A stretch of 64,000 bases of DNA from Aquabacterium sp. A7-Y (GTDB taxonomy: Bacteria; Pseudomonadota; Gammaproteobacteria; Burkholderiales; Burkholderiaceae_C). Within the stretch, counting starts at the first letter, position 1; each line of letters starts with the position of its first letter. Position numbers and translations under genes: made by a program. The notes beneath the pieces are model-generated. The model was not told the origin of the DNA. It did not search any database and saw only the letters and a list, made by a program, of their open reading frames with translations. Location: the NCBI RefSeq assembly GCF_026153205.1, contig NZ_JAPFBW010000028.1, forward strand, positions 28,182 to 92,181. Reading direction: 5' to 3'. Positions 15,527-26,375 of the stretch are shown piece after piece.

Positions 15527-15976
15527 GGGTCTGCCCTTCCTGCACAGCGTTGCGGTCGATCTGCATCAACGGCCGCAAGCTTCGTTCCCGCCGGGGCGGC
15601 GGGCAAATCGTGCCGCCAACAGGTAGCGAACACCTGTTTTCAGGTCGTCGGAGCCCTTGCTGGGCCAACGTGTGACACCTGAGCCGCCCGCCAGGCCGCG
15701 CCTGCCTTGGGCACACCCCTTGCCTTTGCATCGACAGGTTGCGACAGGTGAAGTGATGCAAACGAAAGTGTCGGAGTCGGAACGCCGTATCAAGCAGGCC
15801 CGGGTCGTATCCGCCGGGCTGTTGGAGCGGAGGCGTCGCACCGGCACCGACAGCGGGCGGCCATCCCCGCAGCGTGAGCGTCGCTGTCACGGTTTCGACA
15901 GCTGCCTGCGTCCCGCGCCGCCTGCGAGCCGGGCGCAACTCGAACACCAACGTCTGCTGCTTATCCGGAGAAACCA
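15527..15976. promoter_or_regulatory. 450-base divergent region before glgC with repeated ACAGGT motifs
   Basis: No gene supported. It carries at least five copies of ACAGGT or its complement: an inverted pair AACAGGT/ACCTGTT at 15618-15624 and 15632-15638 (7-base spacer), ACACCTG at 15675-15681, and a direct pair CGACAGGT at 15732-15739 and 15742-15749 (10-base step). This spacing suggests sites for a regulator acting on glgC and/or the small divergent gene. Confidence 0.45.
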
Positions 15977-17236
15977 ATGATTGCTGGAAAAAACGTGCTC
16001 GCCTTCGTGATGGCCGGAGGCGAAGGCTCCCGGCTGCACCCGCTCACCGTGGAACGCTGCAAACCCTCGGTGCCCTTCAATGGCAAGCACCGCATCGTCG
16101 ACTTCGTGCTCAGCAACCTCGTCAACTCGGAGATCTATTCGATCTACCTGCTGGTGCAGTACAAATCGCAGTCCCTGATCGAGCACGTGCGCCAGTCCTG
16201 GACGATGACGCGTTTCATTCCCCAGCACTTCGTCACCGTAGTGCCGCCTCAGATGCGCAACGGCCCCCACTGGTTCCAGGGCACGGCCGACGCGGTCTAC
16301 CAGAACCTGCATTTGATGGAGACGCTGCAGCCGGACCTGGTGGCCGTCTTCGGGGCCGACCACATCTACCGCATGGACGTGCGCCAGATGGTCAAGTTCC
16401 ACGTCGACAGCCGCGCCGACGTGACCGTCGCGACCTTGCCGGTGCCCTTGGCCCAGGTCAGTGCCTTCGGCATCGTCGAGACCGACCTCGACGGCCGCAT
16501 CGGGCGCTTCACCGAAAAGCCGCCCCAGGCCCGGGCGATGCCGCGGCGCCCGACCCACGCACTGGCCTCGATGGGCAACTACATCTTCAATGCCGACGTG
16601 CTGCGGCGCGAGCTGGCGCGGGCGCACCAGTCCGGTGAAAGCGACTTCGGCAAGCACATCCTGCCGCGCATGCTGGACACGCACCGCTTGATGGCCTACG
16701 ACTTCCACACCAATGAGATCCCGGGCATCCAGCCGTACGAGGAGCACGGCTACTGGCGTGACGTCGGCACCATCGATGCCTACTTCGAGGCCCACTTCGA
16801 CACCCTGGGCGCCGAGCCGAAGTTCCGCATGACCAACAGCGCCTGGCCTATCTATGCCAGCCCCGACCAGGCCGAGTCCGCGCAGATCGAGCAGGGTTTC
16901 ATCAACCACTCCACGATAGGCTCGGGCAGCATCGTCAACGGCGCCTACCTCGACCATGCGATGCTGCGCCGTTCGGTGCGGGTCGAGCAGGACGCGCGGC
17001 TGGAGCACTGCATCCTGATGGAGCGGACGGTGGTGGGCCAGGGCGCGCGGATCCGCCGCGCCATCGTCGACCAGGACAACTTCATCCCACCCGGCGAGTC
17101 CATCGGCTACGACCCGGCCAAGGACCGGCAGCGCTTCCAGGTCAGCGAAGGCGGCGTCGTTGTCGTGCCGCGTTGCTACTTTGCGCGCCCGGCCGCCGCG
17201 GTCGCGACCCCCGAGCGAGCCACCGTGCTCGGTTGA
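15977..17236 (+). CDS. glgC: Glucose-1-phosphate adenylyltransferase (ADP-glucose pyrophosphorylase)
   Basis: A 419-residue enzyme making ADP-glucose from ATP and glucose-1-phosphate, the committed step of bacterial glycogen synthesis. The N-terminal Rossmann-like nucleotidyltransferase domain begins at [18 protein letters not shown] (the GGxGxRL loop) with [15 protein letters not shown]; the [10 protein letters not shown] and [10 protein letters not shown] motifs follow; the C-terminal half has the left-handed beta-helix repeats ([22 protein letters not shown]). The ATG at 15977 has GGAGA upstream. First gene of the operon glgC-glgX-treZ-malQ/treY-glgA, with 30 bases to glgX. Allosteric control by glycolytic intermediates is known for the family. 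Confidence 0.96.
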   Translation: MIAGKNVLAFVMAGGEGSRLHPLTVERCKPSVPFNGKHRIVDFVLSNLVNSEIYSIYLLVQYKSQSLIEHVRQSWTMTRFIPQHFVTVVPPQMRNGPHWFQGTADAVYQNLHLMETLQPDLVAVFGADHIYRMDVRQMVKFHVDSRADVTVATLPVPLAQVSAFGIVETDLDGRIGRFTEKPPQARAMPRRPTHALASMGNYIFNADVLRRELARAHQSGESDFGKHILPRMLDTHRLMAYDFHTNEIPGIQPYEEHGYWRDVGTIDAYFEAHFDTLGAEPKFRMTNSAWPIYASPDQAESAQIEQGFINHSTIGSGSIVNGAYLDHAMLRRSVRVEQDARLEHCILMERTVVGQGARIRRAIVDQDNFIPPGESIGYDPAKDRQRFQVSEGGVVVVPRCYFARPAAAVATPERATVLG

Positions 17237-17266
17237 GCCGGCCTCCGGACAGCCCCACACGGATCG

Positions 17267-19384
17267 ATGTCAAAACCACGGACAAGAACCGGTCGCCCCT
17301 ACCCGCTCGGCGCCTCCTGGGACGGCAGGGGCGTCAACTTCGCGCTGTACTCCGGCATCGCCGAGAAGGTGGAACTGTGTCTTTTCGATGCGCCTGAGCA
17401 GACCGAGAGCCGGCGCATCGAGCTGGAGCACCACCACCACAATGTCTGGTATGGCTATGTGCCGGGCTGCAAGCCGGGCGACCTCTACGGCTTCCGCGTG
17501 CACGGACCTTACGAACCCGAGCACGGCCTGCGCTGCAATCCGAACAAGCTGCTGCTGGACCCCTATGCCCGCTCGATCCAGGGGGAGCTGCGCTGGACCC
17601 CGGCCCACTACGGCCACGACCCGGACGCCGAGGACGAGGACCTGTCCTTCGACACACGCGACAACGCGGCCTTTTTGCCCAAGTGCGAAGTGGTGGACGA
17701 AAGCTTCGACTGGGGCAGCGACGGGCTGCTGCACACCCCGTGGTCGGAGACGCTGATCTACGAGGTGCATGTCAAGGGCTACACGCGGCTGCATCCCCAG
17801 GTGCCGCCCGAGCTGCGCGGCACCTACGCCGGCTTCGCCAGCGAACCGGCCATCGCCCACTTGAAAAGGCTGGGTGTCACCGCGGTCGAGCTGCTGCCCG
17901 TGCACGCCTTCTTCGACGACGACCGGCTGGTCCAGCTGGGACTGCGCAACTACTGGGGTTACAACAGCGTCGGCTACTTCGCGCCGGAGATGCGCTACAG
18001 CGCGAGCAAGTCCATCAACGAGTTCAAGCAGATGGTGAAGGCGCTGCACGCGGCCGGCATCGAAGTGATCCTCGATGTGGTCTACAACCACACCGCCGAG
18101 GGCAGCCACCTCGGCCCCACCTTCTCCTTCAAGGGCATCGACAACCCGGCTTACTATCGGCTGAAAGACAGCCAGCGCCGCCACTACGCCGACGTCACCG
18201 GCTGCGGCAACACCGTCAACACGCGCCATCCCGCGGTGCTGCGCCTGATCATGGACAGCCTGCGCTACTGGGTGACCCAGATGCACGTGGACGGCTTTCG
18301 TTTCGATCTCGCATCGGCGCTCGGGCGCGGCGCCTCGGGCTTCGACCCGCACAGCAGCTTTTTCTCCGCCATCGCGCAGGACCCGGTGCTGTCCCGCGTC
18401 AAGCTGATTGCCGAACCCTGGGACCTGGGTGAAGGCGGCTACCAGGTGGGCGGCTTCCCGCCAGGCTGGGCGGAGTGGAACGGCCGCTACCGCGACACCG
18501 TGCGCGACTTCTGGCGGGGCCAGGATGTCAACCTGCCCGAGTTGTCCAAGCGCCTGTGCGGCTCCAGTGACATCTACCAGCATGCGCGGCGCCGGCCGAC
18601 CGACAGCATCAACCTGGTCACCGTGCACGATGGCTTCACCTTGCAGGACCTCGTCTCCTACAACGAGAAGCACAACCTCGCCAACGGAGAAAACAACCGT
18701 GACGGTGACAACCACAACCGCAGCTGGAACTGCGGCGCCGAGGGCGACACCGACGACGAAATGGTGCTGGCACTGCGCGAACGCCAGAAGCGCAACCTGC
18801 TGCTGACGCTGCTGCTGTCGCAGGGCACGCCGCTGCTGCTGGGCGGCGACGAGATGGGACGCACCCAGCGCGGCAACAACAACGGCTACTGCCAGGACAA
18901 CGAGCTGAGTTGGCTGGCCTGGCCCGACGACGCGCGGGCCCGGCAGCTGTGCGACTACGTGGCCCGGCTGGTGGCGTTCAGGCAAGCCCAGCCGGCGCTC
19001 AGGCGCAACTCGTTTTTCTCCGGCGAGGCCGACGCCGATGGCCACAGGGACATCACCTGGCTGACGCCGCGCGGCAAGGAAATGTCCTCGGAGGACTGGG
19101 TGCAGCACGGTCTCGGGGCGCTGGCGGCGCTGGTCTGCGGCGCGAAGACCGACCAGCGCAACGAACATGGCGAAGCGGTCACGGGCGACTCGGTGCTGAT
19201 CCTGCTCAACGCCGGTCAGGACGCGGTGGACTTCGTGCTGCCCGACCACCACGGCCCGCGCTGGCTGCCGCGTTTCGACACCCGCACGCCCCGCGGCCTG
19301 CCCGCTTTTGAAGGCCAGGCGACGCAAGGCCGCTACGTCGTCGCGGGCCGCTCGATTGCTGTACTCACACAGCCCTCCACTTGA
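17267..19384 (+). CDS. glgX: Glycogen debranching enzyme GlgX (GH13 isoamylase type)
   Basis: A 705-residue alpha-1,6-glucosidase that removes short branches from glycogen or limit dextrin. N-terminal CBM48-like domain (about 10-130, [17 protein letters not shown]), then the GH13 barrel with the four conserved regions: [15 protein letters not shown] with nucleophile Asp347, LIAEPWD with acid/base Glu383, and TVHDG with Asp455. The [17 protein letters not shown] stretch is typical of GlgX/TreX. Length matches the family. Its stop overlaps the untranslated start of treZ. In this operon it would supply linear maltooligosaccharides for TreY. Confidence 0.95.
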   Translation: MSKPRTRTGRPYPLGASWDGRGVNFALYSGIAEKVELCLFDAPEQTESRRIELEHHHHNVWYGYVPGCKPGDLYGFRVHGPYEPEHGLRCNPNKLLLDPYARSIQGELRWTPAHYGHDPDAEDEDLSFDTRDNAAFLPKCEVVDESFDWGSDGLLHTPWSETLIYEVHVKGYTRLHPQVPPELRGTYAGFASEPAIAHLKRLGVTAVELLPVHAFFDDDRLVQLGLRNYWGYNSVGYFAPEMRYSASKSINEFKQMVKALHAAGIEVILDVVYNHTAEGSHLGPTFSFKGIDNPAYYRLKDSQRRHYADVTGCGNTVNTRHPAVLRLIMDSLRYWVTQMHVDGFRFDLASALGRGASGFDPHSSFFSAIAQDPVLSRVKLIAEPWDLGEGGYQVGGFPPGWAEWNGRYRDTVRDFWRGQDVNLPELSKRLCGSSDIYQHARRRPTDSINLVTVHDGFTLQDLVSYNEKHNLANGENNRDGDNHNRSWNCGAEGDTDDEMVLALRERQKRNLLLTLLLSQGTPLLLGGDEMGRTQRGNNNGYCQDNELSWLAWPDDARARQLCDYVARLVAFRQAQPALRRNSFFSGEADADGHRDITWLTPRGKEMSSEDWVQHGLGALAALVCGAKTDQRNEHGEAVTGDSVLILLNAGQDAVDFVLPDHHGPRWLPRFDTRTPRGLPAFEGQATQGRYVVAGRSIAVLTQPST

Positions 19385-19398
19385 CCCAGGAGCAAGGG

Positions 19399-21234
19399 AT
19401 GCAACACGTACACGAGATGCCCTTCGGCGCTCGGCTGCGGCCGGAAGGCGGAGCGCAGTTCCGCCTCTGGGCCCCCGCGGCGCGCTCGGCGCGGCTGGTG
19501 CTACGCCACCCGACCAAGGACCCGGAGATCCTGGACGCCCATGCGCTGACCGATGGCTGGTACAGCGTGGTGGCGCCCGGCGCCGCGGCCGGCGATCTCT
19601 ACCAGTGGGAGATCGATGGCGAGCTGCGCGTGCCCGACCCCGCGTCGCGCTTCAACCCCGAAGGTCCGCACGGACCCTGCCAGCTGTTCGACCCGGCCAA
19701 GTTCGACTGGGACACCGCGTGGAGCGGGCGCCCCTGGCACGAGGCGGTGATCTACGAACTGCATGTCGGCTGCTTCACGCCGGCCGGCACCTACGCAGCC
19801 GCCGAAGCCCAACTGCCCGCGCTGGCCCAGTTGGGCATCACGGCGGTGCAGCTGATGCCGCTCAACGGTTTCCCGGGGCGCTTCGGCTGGGGCTATGACG
19901 GCGTGCTGCCTTATGCGCCCCATGCCCCCTATGGCAGCCCTCAGGACCTCAAGCGTTTCATTCAGACGGCCCACCGACTCAACATGATGGTGTTCCTCGA
20001 CGTGGTCTACAACCACTTCGGGCCGGATGGCAACTACCTGTCGCGCTACGCGCCACAGTTTTTCACCGACACCCACAAGACCGCCTGGGGCCCGGCGGTG
20101 AACTTCGACGCGCCGGGAAGCGAGACGGTGCGCGAGTTTTTCATCCACAACGCGCTGTACTGGCTGCAGGAATACCGCTTCGACGGGCTGCGCTTCGATG
20201 CCGTGCACGCGATGCTGGACAACAGCCGCCCCGACATCCTCGAGGCCATCTCGACCCGGGTGCGCGAGGCCCTCCCGGACCGCCACATCCACCTCGTGCT
20301 GGAGAACGACAGCAACGACGCGCGCCGGCTGGCGGCGCCGCGCACGCCGGGCCGCTACGAAGGCCAGTGGAACGGTGACTTCCACCACACCCTGCACGTG
20401 CTGCTGACCGACGAGCACGACGGCTACTACGCCGAGTACGACCGCCCGCTGGAGCAGCTGGCGCGCTGCCTGACCCACGGCTTCGCGCGTCAGGGCGGGC
20501 CGCACAACAGCGAGCATGCCGCGCCGCGCCAGGCGGCCGAAGGCAGCGTGCCGCTGAGCACCACGGTCAACTTCCTGCAGAACCACGACCAGATCGGCAA
20601 CCGCGCCTTCGGCGAGCGGCTCACGCAGCTGGCCGACGACGCCTCGCTGAGGCTCGCCACCGCGGTCTGCCTGCTCTCGCCCACCCCGCCCTTGCTGTTC
20701 ATGGGCGAGGAGTTCGGCGCGACCACTCCCTTCCTCTATTTCGCCGACTGGAGTGGCGAGCTGCGCGAGGCGGTGCAGCAAGGCCGACGCCGCGAGTTTG
20801 AGCACTTCCCGCGTTATGCCGAGGCGGCCCGGCGCGGCGATCTGCCCGACCCTTGCTCGATCGCCACCTTCGAGCGCAGCAAGCTGGACTGGGTCAGCGC
20901 GCAGGCGGTCGCGCACCGCGAATGGCGCAAGCTCTACGCCGAGCTGCTGGCGCTGAGGGCGCGCGCGATCACGCCGCAGCTGCCCGGCCTGCGCACCGGC
21001 GCCCACAGCGCCGAGATCGGCAGCGACGGCGCCTTGCGGGTGCGATGGCGCTTCGAAGGCAACGCCGCTCTGGAGATGCTGATCAATCCGCAGCACCGCA
21101 GCTGCCGGCTGGAGCAGCGTTCTCAGCCGCGTGGCATGGACGACGCGTCCCTGCTTTACAGCCTGGGTGACGTGGTGGCCGACTCGCTCAGCCCCTGGGC
21201 CGGGCGCTGGTACTGGGGGCACGAGGTGAGTTGA
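19399..21234 (+). CDS. treZ: Malto-oligosyltrehalose trehalohydrolase
   Basis: A 611-residue GH13 enzyme that releases trehalose from maltooligosyl-trehalose. CBM48-like N-domain (about 10-95), then the barrel with YELHVGCFTPAGTY (TreZ-specific start), DVVYNHFGPDGNY, GLRFDAVHAM with nucleophile Asp267, LVLENDSND with acid/base Glu302, and NHDQIGNRAFGER with Asp397. The ATG at 19399 is taken because AGGAG precedes it; a TTG at 19381 overlapping the glgX stop is the alternative. It is translationally coupled to the next gene by a TGATG overlap at 21232-21236, fitting the TreY-TreZ pair working in sequence. Confidence 0.95.
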   Translation: MQHVHEMPFGARLRPEGGAQFRLWAPAARSARLVLRHPTKDPEILDAHALTDGWYSVVAPGAAAGDLYQWEIDGELRVPDPASRFNPEGPHGPCQLFDPAKFDWDTAWSGRPWHEAVIYELHVGCFTPAGTYAAAEAQLPALAQLGITAVQLMPLNGFPGRFGWGYDGVLPYAPHAPYGSPQDLKRFIQTAHRLNMMVFLDVVYNHFGPDGNYLSRYAPQFFTDTHKTAWGPAVNFDAPGSETVREFFIHNALYWLQEYRFDGLRFDAVHAMLDNSRPDILEAISTRVREALPDRHIHLVLENDSNDARRLAAPRTPGRYEGQWNGDFHHTLHVLLTDEHDGYYAEYDRPLEQLARCLTHGFARQGGPHNSEHAAPRQAAEGSVPLSTTVNFLQNHDQIGNRAFGERLTQLADDASLRLATAVCLLSPTPPLLFMGEEFGATTPFLYFADWSGELREAVQQGRRREFEHFPRYAEAARRGDLPDPCSIATFERSKLDWVSAQAVAHREWRKLYAELLALRARAITPQLPGLRTGAHSAEIGSDGALRVRWRFEGNAALEMLINPQHRSCRLEQRSQPRGMDDASLLYSLGDVVADSLSPWAGRWYWGHEVS

Positions 21235-24200
21235 TGGATACACGGACGCAGGAGGCCCTGGAACAACTGTGCGAGCGGGTCGGTCTGGCCACCCGCTACC
21301 TCGATTGCTGGAACCGCGAGCAGCAGGTGCCCGCGGAGACCTTGCGGGCGCTGCTGCAGGCGCTCGGCCATTCGGCCGGCAGCGACGAGGCGGTCCGCCA
21401 CAGCCTCACCCATGTGGTCGAGGCGGAAGCCGGCGCGCTGCTGCCGCCGGTGCTGGTGCTGCTGCAAGGCAACGGCCAGCGCCTGGAACTGCACCTGCCC
21501 GAGGGACGCCGGCTGGCGTGGCAACTCGAGGCCGAGAACGGCGAGCGCCTGCAGGGCGAACTCGACCGACAGTCCTGGCTGCGCCTGCCCGAAGGCCTGC
21601 CGCTCGGCTACCACGAGCTGCGCCTGAGCCAGGACGGCGAGCCGCTGGCGCGCACCACCGTGATCGTCTGTCCCGAGCGCTGCTGGCGGCCACCCGCCAT
21701 CGAGGCGGGCGAGCGCCTGTGGGGCTTGTGCGTGCAGCTGTATGCCCTGCGCTCGTCGCGCAACTGGGGCATCGGCGACTTCTCGGACCTGCAGCAGCTG
21801 CTGCAGACCGCCGCCGCGCTGGGCGCCTCTTTCGTCGGCCTCAACCCGCTGCATGCGCTGTTCCTGCATGCGCCGCATCAGGCCAGCCCCTACAGCCCGT
21901 CCAACCGCTGCCTGCTGAACGTGCTCTACCTGGACGTGGAGGCGATCGACGGCTATGCCGAGTGCGAAGCCGCGGCCCGGCACGTGCAGTCGCAGGCCTT
22001 CCAGCAGCGACTGCAGGCGCTGCGCGAGAGCCCGCTGGTCGACTACCCCGGGGTGGCCGCGGTCAAGCTGGAGGTGCTGGAGCGGCTGTATGCCCACTTC
22101 CGTGCGGTCGCCTTGAGCCGTGGCAGCGAGGAGGCCCTGGCCTTCCGCGGCTTCCAGCAGGAGCGCGGCCCCTTGCTGCGGCACCAAGCCTTGTTCGAGG
22201 CGCTGCAGGCCCATTTCCACCGCCAGGACCCCGCGATGTGGGGCTGGCCGGCCTGGCCCGAGGCCTTCCGAGACCGCGGCAGCGAGGCCGTTGCGGCCTT
22301 CGAGGCCGAGCAGATCGAGCGCGTCGAGTTTTATGAATACCTGCAATGGCAGGCCGACGTCCAGCTGCAGGCCGCCGCCACACGGGCCGAGCAGCTGGGC
22401 ATGGCGCTGGGCCTGTACCGCGACCTCGCGGTCGGCTCCAATGAAGGCGGCGCGGAAACCTGGTCGTCGCCGGGGCTGTATGCCGGCGGCGTGCATGTCG
22501 GCGCTCCGCCCGACGAACTCAACCCTGGTGGCCAGGACTGGGGCCTGCCGCCGCCGCGCCCCGATGCGCTGCGCCAGGCGGCCTACCAGCCCTTCGTGCA
22601 GACGCTGCGCTCCAACATGCGCTCGGCCGGCGCGCTGCGGCTGGACCATGTGATGGCACTGCGGCGGCTGTTCTGGATCCCCTCGGGCCGCGAGGGAGGC
22701 GCCTATGTGCACTACCGCATCGACGAGCTGATGGCCATCGTCGCGCTCGAGAGCGTGCGCCAGCGCTGCCTGGTGATCGGCGAGGACCTGGGCACCGTGC
22801 CGCCCGAGGTGCAGCAAGCGATGCAGCGCTTCGGCGTGTTTTCCTACTGTCCGCTCTACTTCGCGCATGACGAGTCCGGCGGCTTCCGCAGCCCCGCGGC
22901 GTGGAAGTCCGAGGCCTTGGCCGTGGCCGGCACCCACGACCTGCCCACCTTGCGCGGCTTCTGGCGCGGCGAGGACATCGCCCTGCGGCGGCGCCTCGGG
23001 CTCTATCCCAGCGAGACCGCCTTCAGCCGCCACAGCGTGGATCGGGCGGCCGACCGCACGCGGCTGCTGCTGGCGCTGGAGGCCGAAGGCCTGCAGCCTC
23101 CCGGCGAGGCCGCGCGTCCGGCGGCGGCCGAGCCGACGCCTGAGCTGACCGCCGCCGTCTACGAGCTGCTCGGGCGTACCGCGTCGCAGCTGGTGGGCGT
23201 GCAGCTGGAGGACGTGCTGCTGCAGCTCGAGCAGGTCAACCTGCCCGGCACCACCGAGGAGCGCTGGCCCAACTGGCGCCGCAAACTCGAAGTGGGGCTG
23301 GAGCAGCTGGGCCATGACTGGCGCCTGCTGGCGGTGGCCGGCGCGCTGAGCCGCTCGCGCAAGCAGCCCGCCGCCGCGGCGGCGGCCGCGCTGCCCGCGC
23401 TGGAGACCGCGCTGGTGCCGCGCGCCACCTACCGGCTGCAGCTGCACAGCGGCTTCAGCTTTGAACAGGCGCGCGAGATCGTGCCCTACCTGGACGCGCT
23501 CGGTGCCAGCCACCTCTACAGCTCCTCCTACCTCAAGGCGCGCGCCGGCAGCACGCACGGCTACGACATCGTCGACCACAACGCGCTCAACCCGGAGATC
23601 GGCAGCGAGCAGGATTTCGAGCGGCTCTGCGCCAGCCTCACAGAGCGCGGCATGCACCAGCTGCTGGACATCGTGCCCAACCACATGGGCGTGCTGCAGG
23701 CCGATAACGCCTGGTGGCTGGACGTGCTGGAACACGGCCCCGCCTCGGAACATGCCGAGACCTTCGACATCGATTGGCAGCCGCCCGCGCCCGAGCTGGC
23801 CGGCCGCGTGCTGCTGCCGGTGCTCGGCGGGCCCTACGGCGAGGTGCTGGAGCGCGGCGAGCTGAGGCTGTCCTTCGACGCCGAACGCGGCGAGTTCCGG
23901 CTCGGCTATTACGACCACCGCTTCCCCATCGATCCGCGCGACTACGGTCGTATTGTCCGCGGCGTGCCGGCGCCACCGCCGCAGGACACAACCCAGGCCG
24001 AGGCCTTGCACGCCGTCGAGTCGCTGCTGGACGCTTTCGGCCGCCTGCCCGACCGCAACGACACACGGCCCGAGGCGCGCGCCACGCGGCATCGTGACCA
24101 GGCGCTGCTCAAGCGGCAACTGGCCGAGCGCAGCCGCGCGTGGTCCTGGTTCGCGACCTGGATAGAAGCGAGCGTGCGGGAACTCAACGGCCAGCCGGGC

Positions 24201-26348
24201 CAGGCGTCGAGCTTCGACGCGCTGGATGCGCTGATCCGCCGCCAGGCCTACCGGCTGGCCTACTGGCGCGTGGCCGGCGACGAGGTCAACTACCGACGCT
24301 TTTTTGACATCAACACGCTGGCGGCCGTGCGCATGGAGCGCGAGTCGGTGTTCGAAGCCAGCCACCGCACGCTGCTGCGCTGGCTCGCCGAGGGCCGCAT
24401 TGCGGGCCTGCGCATCGACCACCCCGACGGGCTGGCCGATCCGTGCGGCTACTTCACGCGCCTGCAGGCCCATCACGCAGCGCTGCAGCGGCCTGCCGAA
24501 GGTGAGTCGCCGCGCGCGCTCTATCTGGTGATCGAGAAGATCCTCGCGGAGCACGAGCGCTGGCCCGCCAGCTGGCCGGTGCACGGCGACACCGGCTATC
24601 GTTTCGCCAACCAGGTGAACGGCCTGTTCGTCGATGGCCGCGCCGCGGCCGACTTCGACCGGCTCTACGCTGCTTTCATCGGCACGCCCCTGGACTTCGA
24701 CGAACTGCTCTACGCCGCCAAGCGCGCCATCATCGAGACCTCGCTGGCGGCCGACCTGCAGATGCTGACCGACGCCGCCCACCGCATCTGCCAGCGCGAC
24801 CGGCGCGCCCGCGACTTCACGCGCAACGCGCTGAAAGCTGCGTTGACCGAGCTGGCCGCCGCTTTCCCGGTCTACCGCACCTACATCGGCGAGGGTGAGG
24901 TCGACCCGATCGACCGCGAACACCTGGACTGGGCCACCGCGACGGCCCGCCGACGCAGCAGCGAAGCCGCCGCCGCGACCCTGGACCACCTGCGCGAACT
25001 GATGCTGCACGCCGGCACCGAGCCCGACCCGCAGCAGCGCAGCGCCCTGCTCGCCTTCGTCACGCGTTTTCAGCAGTTCACCGCGCCGGTGATGGCCAAG
25101 GCCATGGAGGACACCGCCTTCTACCGCTACCACCGGCTGGTCTCGCTCAACGACGTCGGCGGCGACCCGCGCCAGTTCGGCACCACGGTGGCGGCCTTCC
25201 ACGTCGCCAACCAGACCCGCGCGCGCTTCATGCCCCACACCCTGCTGGGCAGCTCCACGCACGACAGCAAGCGCTCGGAAGACCTGCGCGCGCGCATCGA
25301 CGTGCTGAGCGAGCTGCCCGGGCTCTGGGAAGAGACGCTGCAACGCTGGCGCGCGCTGGCCGAACGCCAGCTGCCTTCACTCGACGGCGGGCAGGCGCCC
25401 GACGCCAACGACCAGTACCTGTTGTACCAGACCCTGTTCGGCGTCTGGCCCCTGCAGACGCCCGACGCCGCGCAGCTCGAGGCGCTGCGCGAGCGGGTGC
25501 AGGCCTACATGCAGAAGGCGGTGCGTGAAGCCAAGCAGCACACCAGCTGGATCGATCCGAACCCGGACTACGAAGCCGGCCTGGAGCGTTTCATCGACGC
25601 CCTGCTGCGCCAGCCCGCGCCCAACCCCTTCCTTGGCGAGCTGCAGTCCTTCGTGCAGGCGCTGGCGCCTTTCGGCTGCTACAACAGCCTCAGCCTGGTG
25701 GCCTTGAAACTCACGTCGCCCGGGGTGCCGGACATCTACCAGGGCTGCGAGACCTGGAACTTCAGTCTGGTCGACCCCGACAACCGCCGCCCGGTCGACT
25801 TCGCCGGCTTGCAGGCCGCCCTCGAAGGCTTGCAAGGCCTGTGCGCTCCAGCCGGCACGCCGGAGCCGCTGGCCGCGCTGCCGGACGCCGCGCTGGCGCA
25901 GCTGCGTCGGGAGCTGGCCGACGGTCGCCTCAAGCTGCTGCTGACCTGGCGCCTGCTGCAGCTGCGCCGCCGCGAGCCCGAGCTGTTCGAGCGCGGGCGC
26001 TACCAGCCGCTGGAGGCGCGCGGCCCGGCAGCCGAGCACCTCGTCGCCTTCTGCCGCGAGCGCGGCAGGGCGGCCTGCATCACGATCGCGACACGCCTGC
26101 TGCACCGACTCAGCGGAGGACGGCCGCAAGCACTCGGCGATGCCGCCACCTGGGAGGACACCGCGCTGCTGCTGCCGGCCGGCTTCCAGGGCCGCCGCTG
26201 GCGCGACGCCATCACCGGCCGCACGGTCGAGGCTGCAGGCCAGGACGGAGGCCTGCCGCTGGCGACCTTGCTGTCAGCGTTGCCGGTGGCGGTGCTGGTG
26301 CCCGACGACAGGTCCGGCCCGTTACCGGCCCCGGACCGCGTCCCCTGA
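21234..26348 (+). CDS. malQ-treY: Fusion of 4-alpha-glucanotransferase (MalQ) and malto-oligosyltrehalose synthase (TreY)
   Basis: A 1704-residue two-enzyme fusion. The N-terminal part (about 1-700) is GH77 amylomaltase: LWGLCVQLYALRSSRNWGIGDF, nucleophile Asp471 in LRLDHV, Glu517 in VIGEDLGTVP, Asp569 in GTHDLPT. After an Ala-rich joint near 715-725, TreY (GH13_26) begins at PRATYRLQLH (about 727) and runs to the end: DIVPNHMG, nucleophile Asp1062 in LRIDHPDGL, Glu1101 in VIEKIL, Asp1344 in STHDSKRSED. MalQ disproportionates maltodextrins and TreY turns the reducing end into trehalose, so the fusion couples chain lengthening to trehalose formation. The ATG at 21234 overlaps the treZ stop by one base. 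No frameshift or internal stop, so the fusion is real. Confidence 0.94.
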   Translation: MDTRTQEALEQLCERVGLATRYLDCWNREQQVPAETLRALLQALGHSAGSDEAVRHSLTHVVEAEAGALLPPVLVLLQGNGQRLELHLPEGRRLAWQLEAENGERLQGELDRQSWLRLPEGLPLGYHELRLSQDGEPLARTTVIVCPERCWRPPAIEAGERLWGLCVQLYALRSSRNWGIGDFSDLQQLLQTAAALGASFVGLNPLHALFLHAPHQASPYSPSNRCLLNVLYLDVEAIDGYAECEAAARHVQSQAFQQRLQALRESPLVDYPGVAAVKLEVLERLYAHFRAVALSRGSEEALAFRGFQQERGPLLRHQALFEALQAHFHRQDPAMWGWPAWPEAFRDRGSEAVAAFEAEQIERVEFYEYLQWQADVQLQAAATRAEQLGMALGLYRDLAVGSNEGGAETWSSPGLYAGGVHVGAPPDELNPGGQDWGLPPPRPDALRQAAYQPFVQTLRSNMRSAGALRLDHVMALRRLFWIPSGREGGAYVHYRIDELMAIVALESVRQRCLVIGEDLGTVPPEVQQAMQRFGVFSYCPLYFAHDESGGFRSPAAWKSEALAVAGTHDLPTLRGFWRGEDIALRRRLGLYPSETAFSRHSVDRAADRTRLLLALEAEGLQPPGEAARPAAAEPTPELTAAVYELLGRTASQLVGVQLEDVLLQLEQVNLPGTTEERWPNWRRKLEVGLEQLGHDWRLLAVAGALSRSRKQPAAAAAAALPALETALVPRATYRLQLHSGFSFEQAREIVPYLDALGASHLYSSSYLKARAGSTHGYDIVDHNALNPEIGSEQDFERLCASLTERGMHQLLDIVPNHMGVLQADNAWWLDVLEHGPASEHAETFDIDWQPPAPELAGRVLLPVLGGPYGEVLERGELRLSFDAERGEFRLGYYDHRFPIDPRDYGRIVRGVPAPPPQDTTQAEALHAVESLLDAFGRLPDRNDTRPEARATRHRDQALLKRQLAERSRAWSWFATWIEASVRELNGQPGQASSFDALDALIRRQAYRLAYWRVAGDEVNYRRFFDINTLAAVRMERESVFEASHRTLLRWLAEGRIAGLRIDHPDGLADPCGYFTRLQAHHAALQRPAEGESPRALYLVIEKILAEHERWPASWPVHGDTGYRFANQVNGLFVDGRAAADFDRLYAAFIGTPLDFDELLYAAKRAIIETSLAADLQMLTDAAHRICQRDRRARDFTRNALKAALTELAAAFPVYRTYIGEGEVDPIDREHLDWATATARRRSSEAAAATLDHLRELMLHAGTEPDPQQRSALLAFVTRFQQFTAPVMAKAMEDTAFYRYHRLVSLNDVGGDPRQFGTTVAAFHVANQTRARFMPHTLLGSSTHDSKRSEDLRARIDVLSELPGLWEETLQRWRALAERQLPSLDGGQAPDANDQYLLYQTLFGVWPLQTPDAAQLEALRERVQAYMQKAVREAKQHTSWIDPNPDYEAGLERFIDALLRQPAPNPFLGELQSFVQALAPFGCYNSLSLVALKLTSPGVPDIYQGCETWNFSLVDPDNRRPVDFAGLQAALEGLQGLCAPAGTPEPLAALPDAALAQLRRELADGRLKLLLTWRLLQLRRREPELFERGRYQPLEARGPAAEHLVAFCRERGRAACITIATRLLHRLSGGRPQALGDAATWEDTALLLPAGFQGRRWRDAITGRTVEAAGQDGGLPLATLLSALPVAVLVPDDRSGPLPAPDRVP

Positions 26349-26375
26349 CCTTGTTTCCAAGCTCCTGCCCCTCGC

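Noticed and set aside
15657..15980. Plus-strand open frame of 107 codons ending just inside glgC
   Set aside because: It overlaps the ACAGGT motif region, has no ribosome site or family pattern, and ends 4 bases into glgC.
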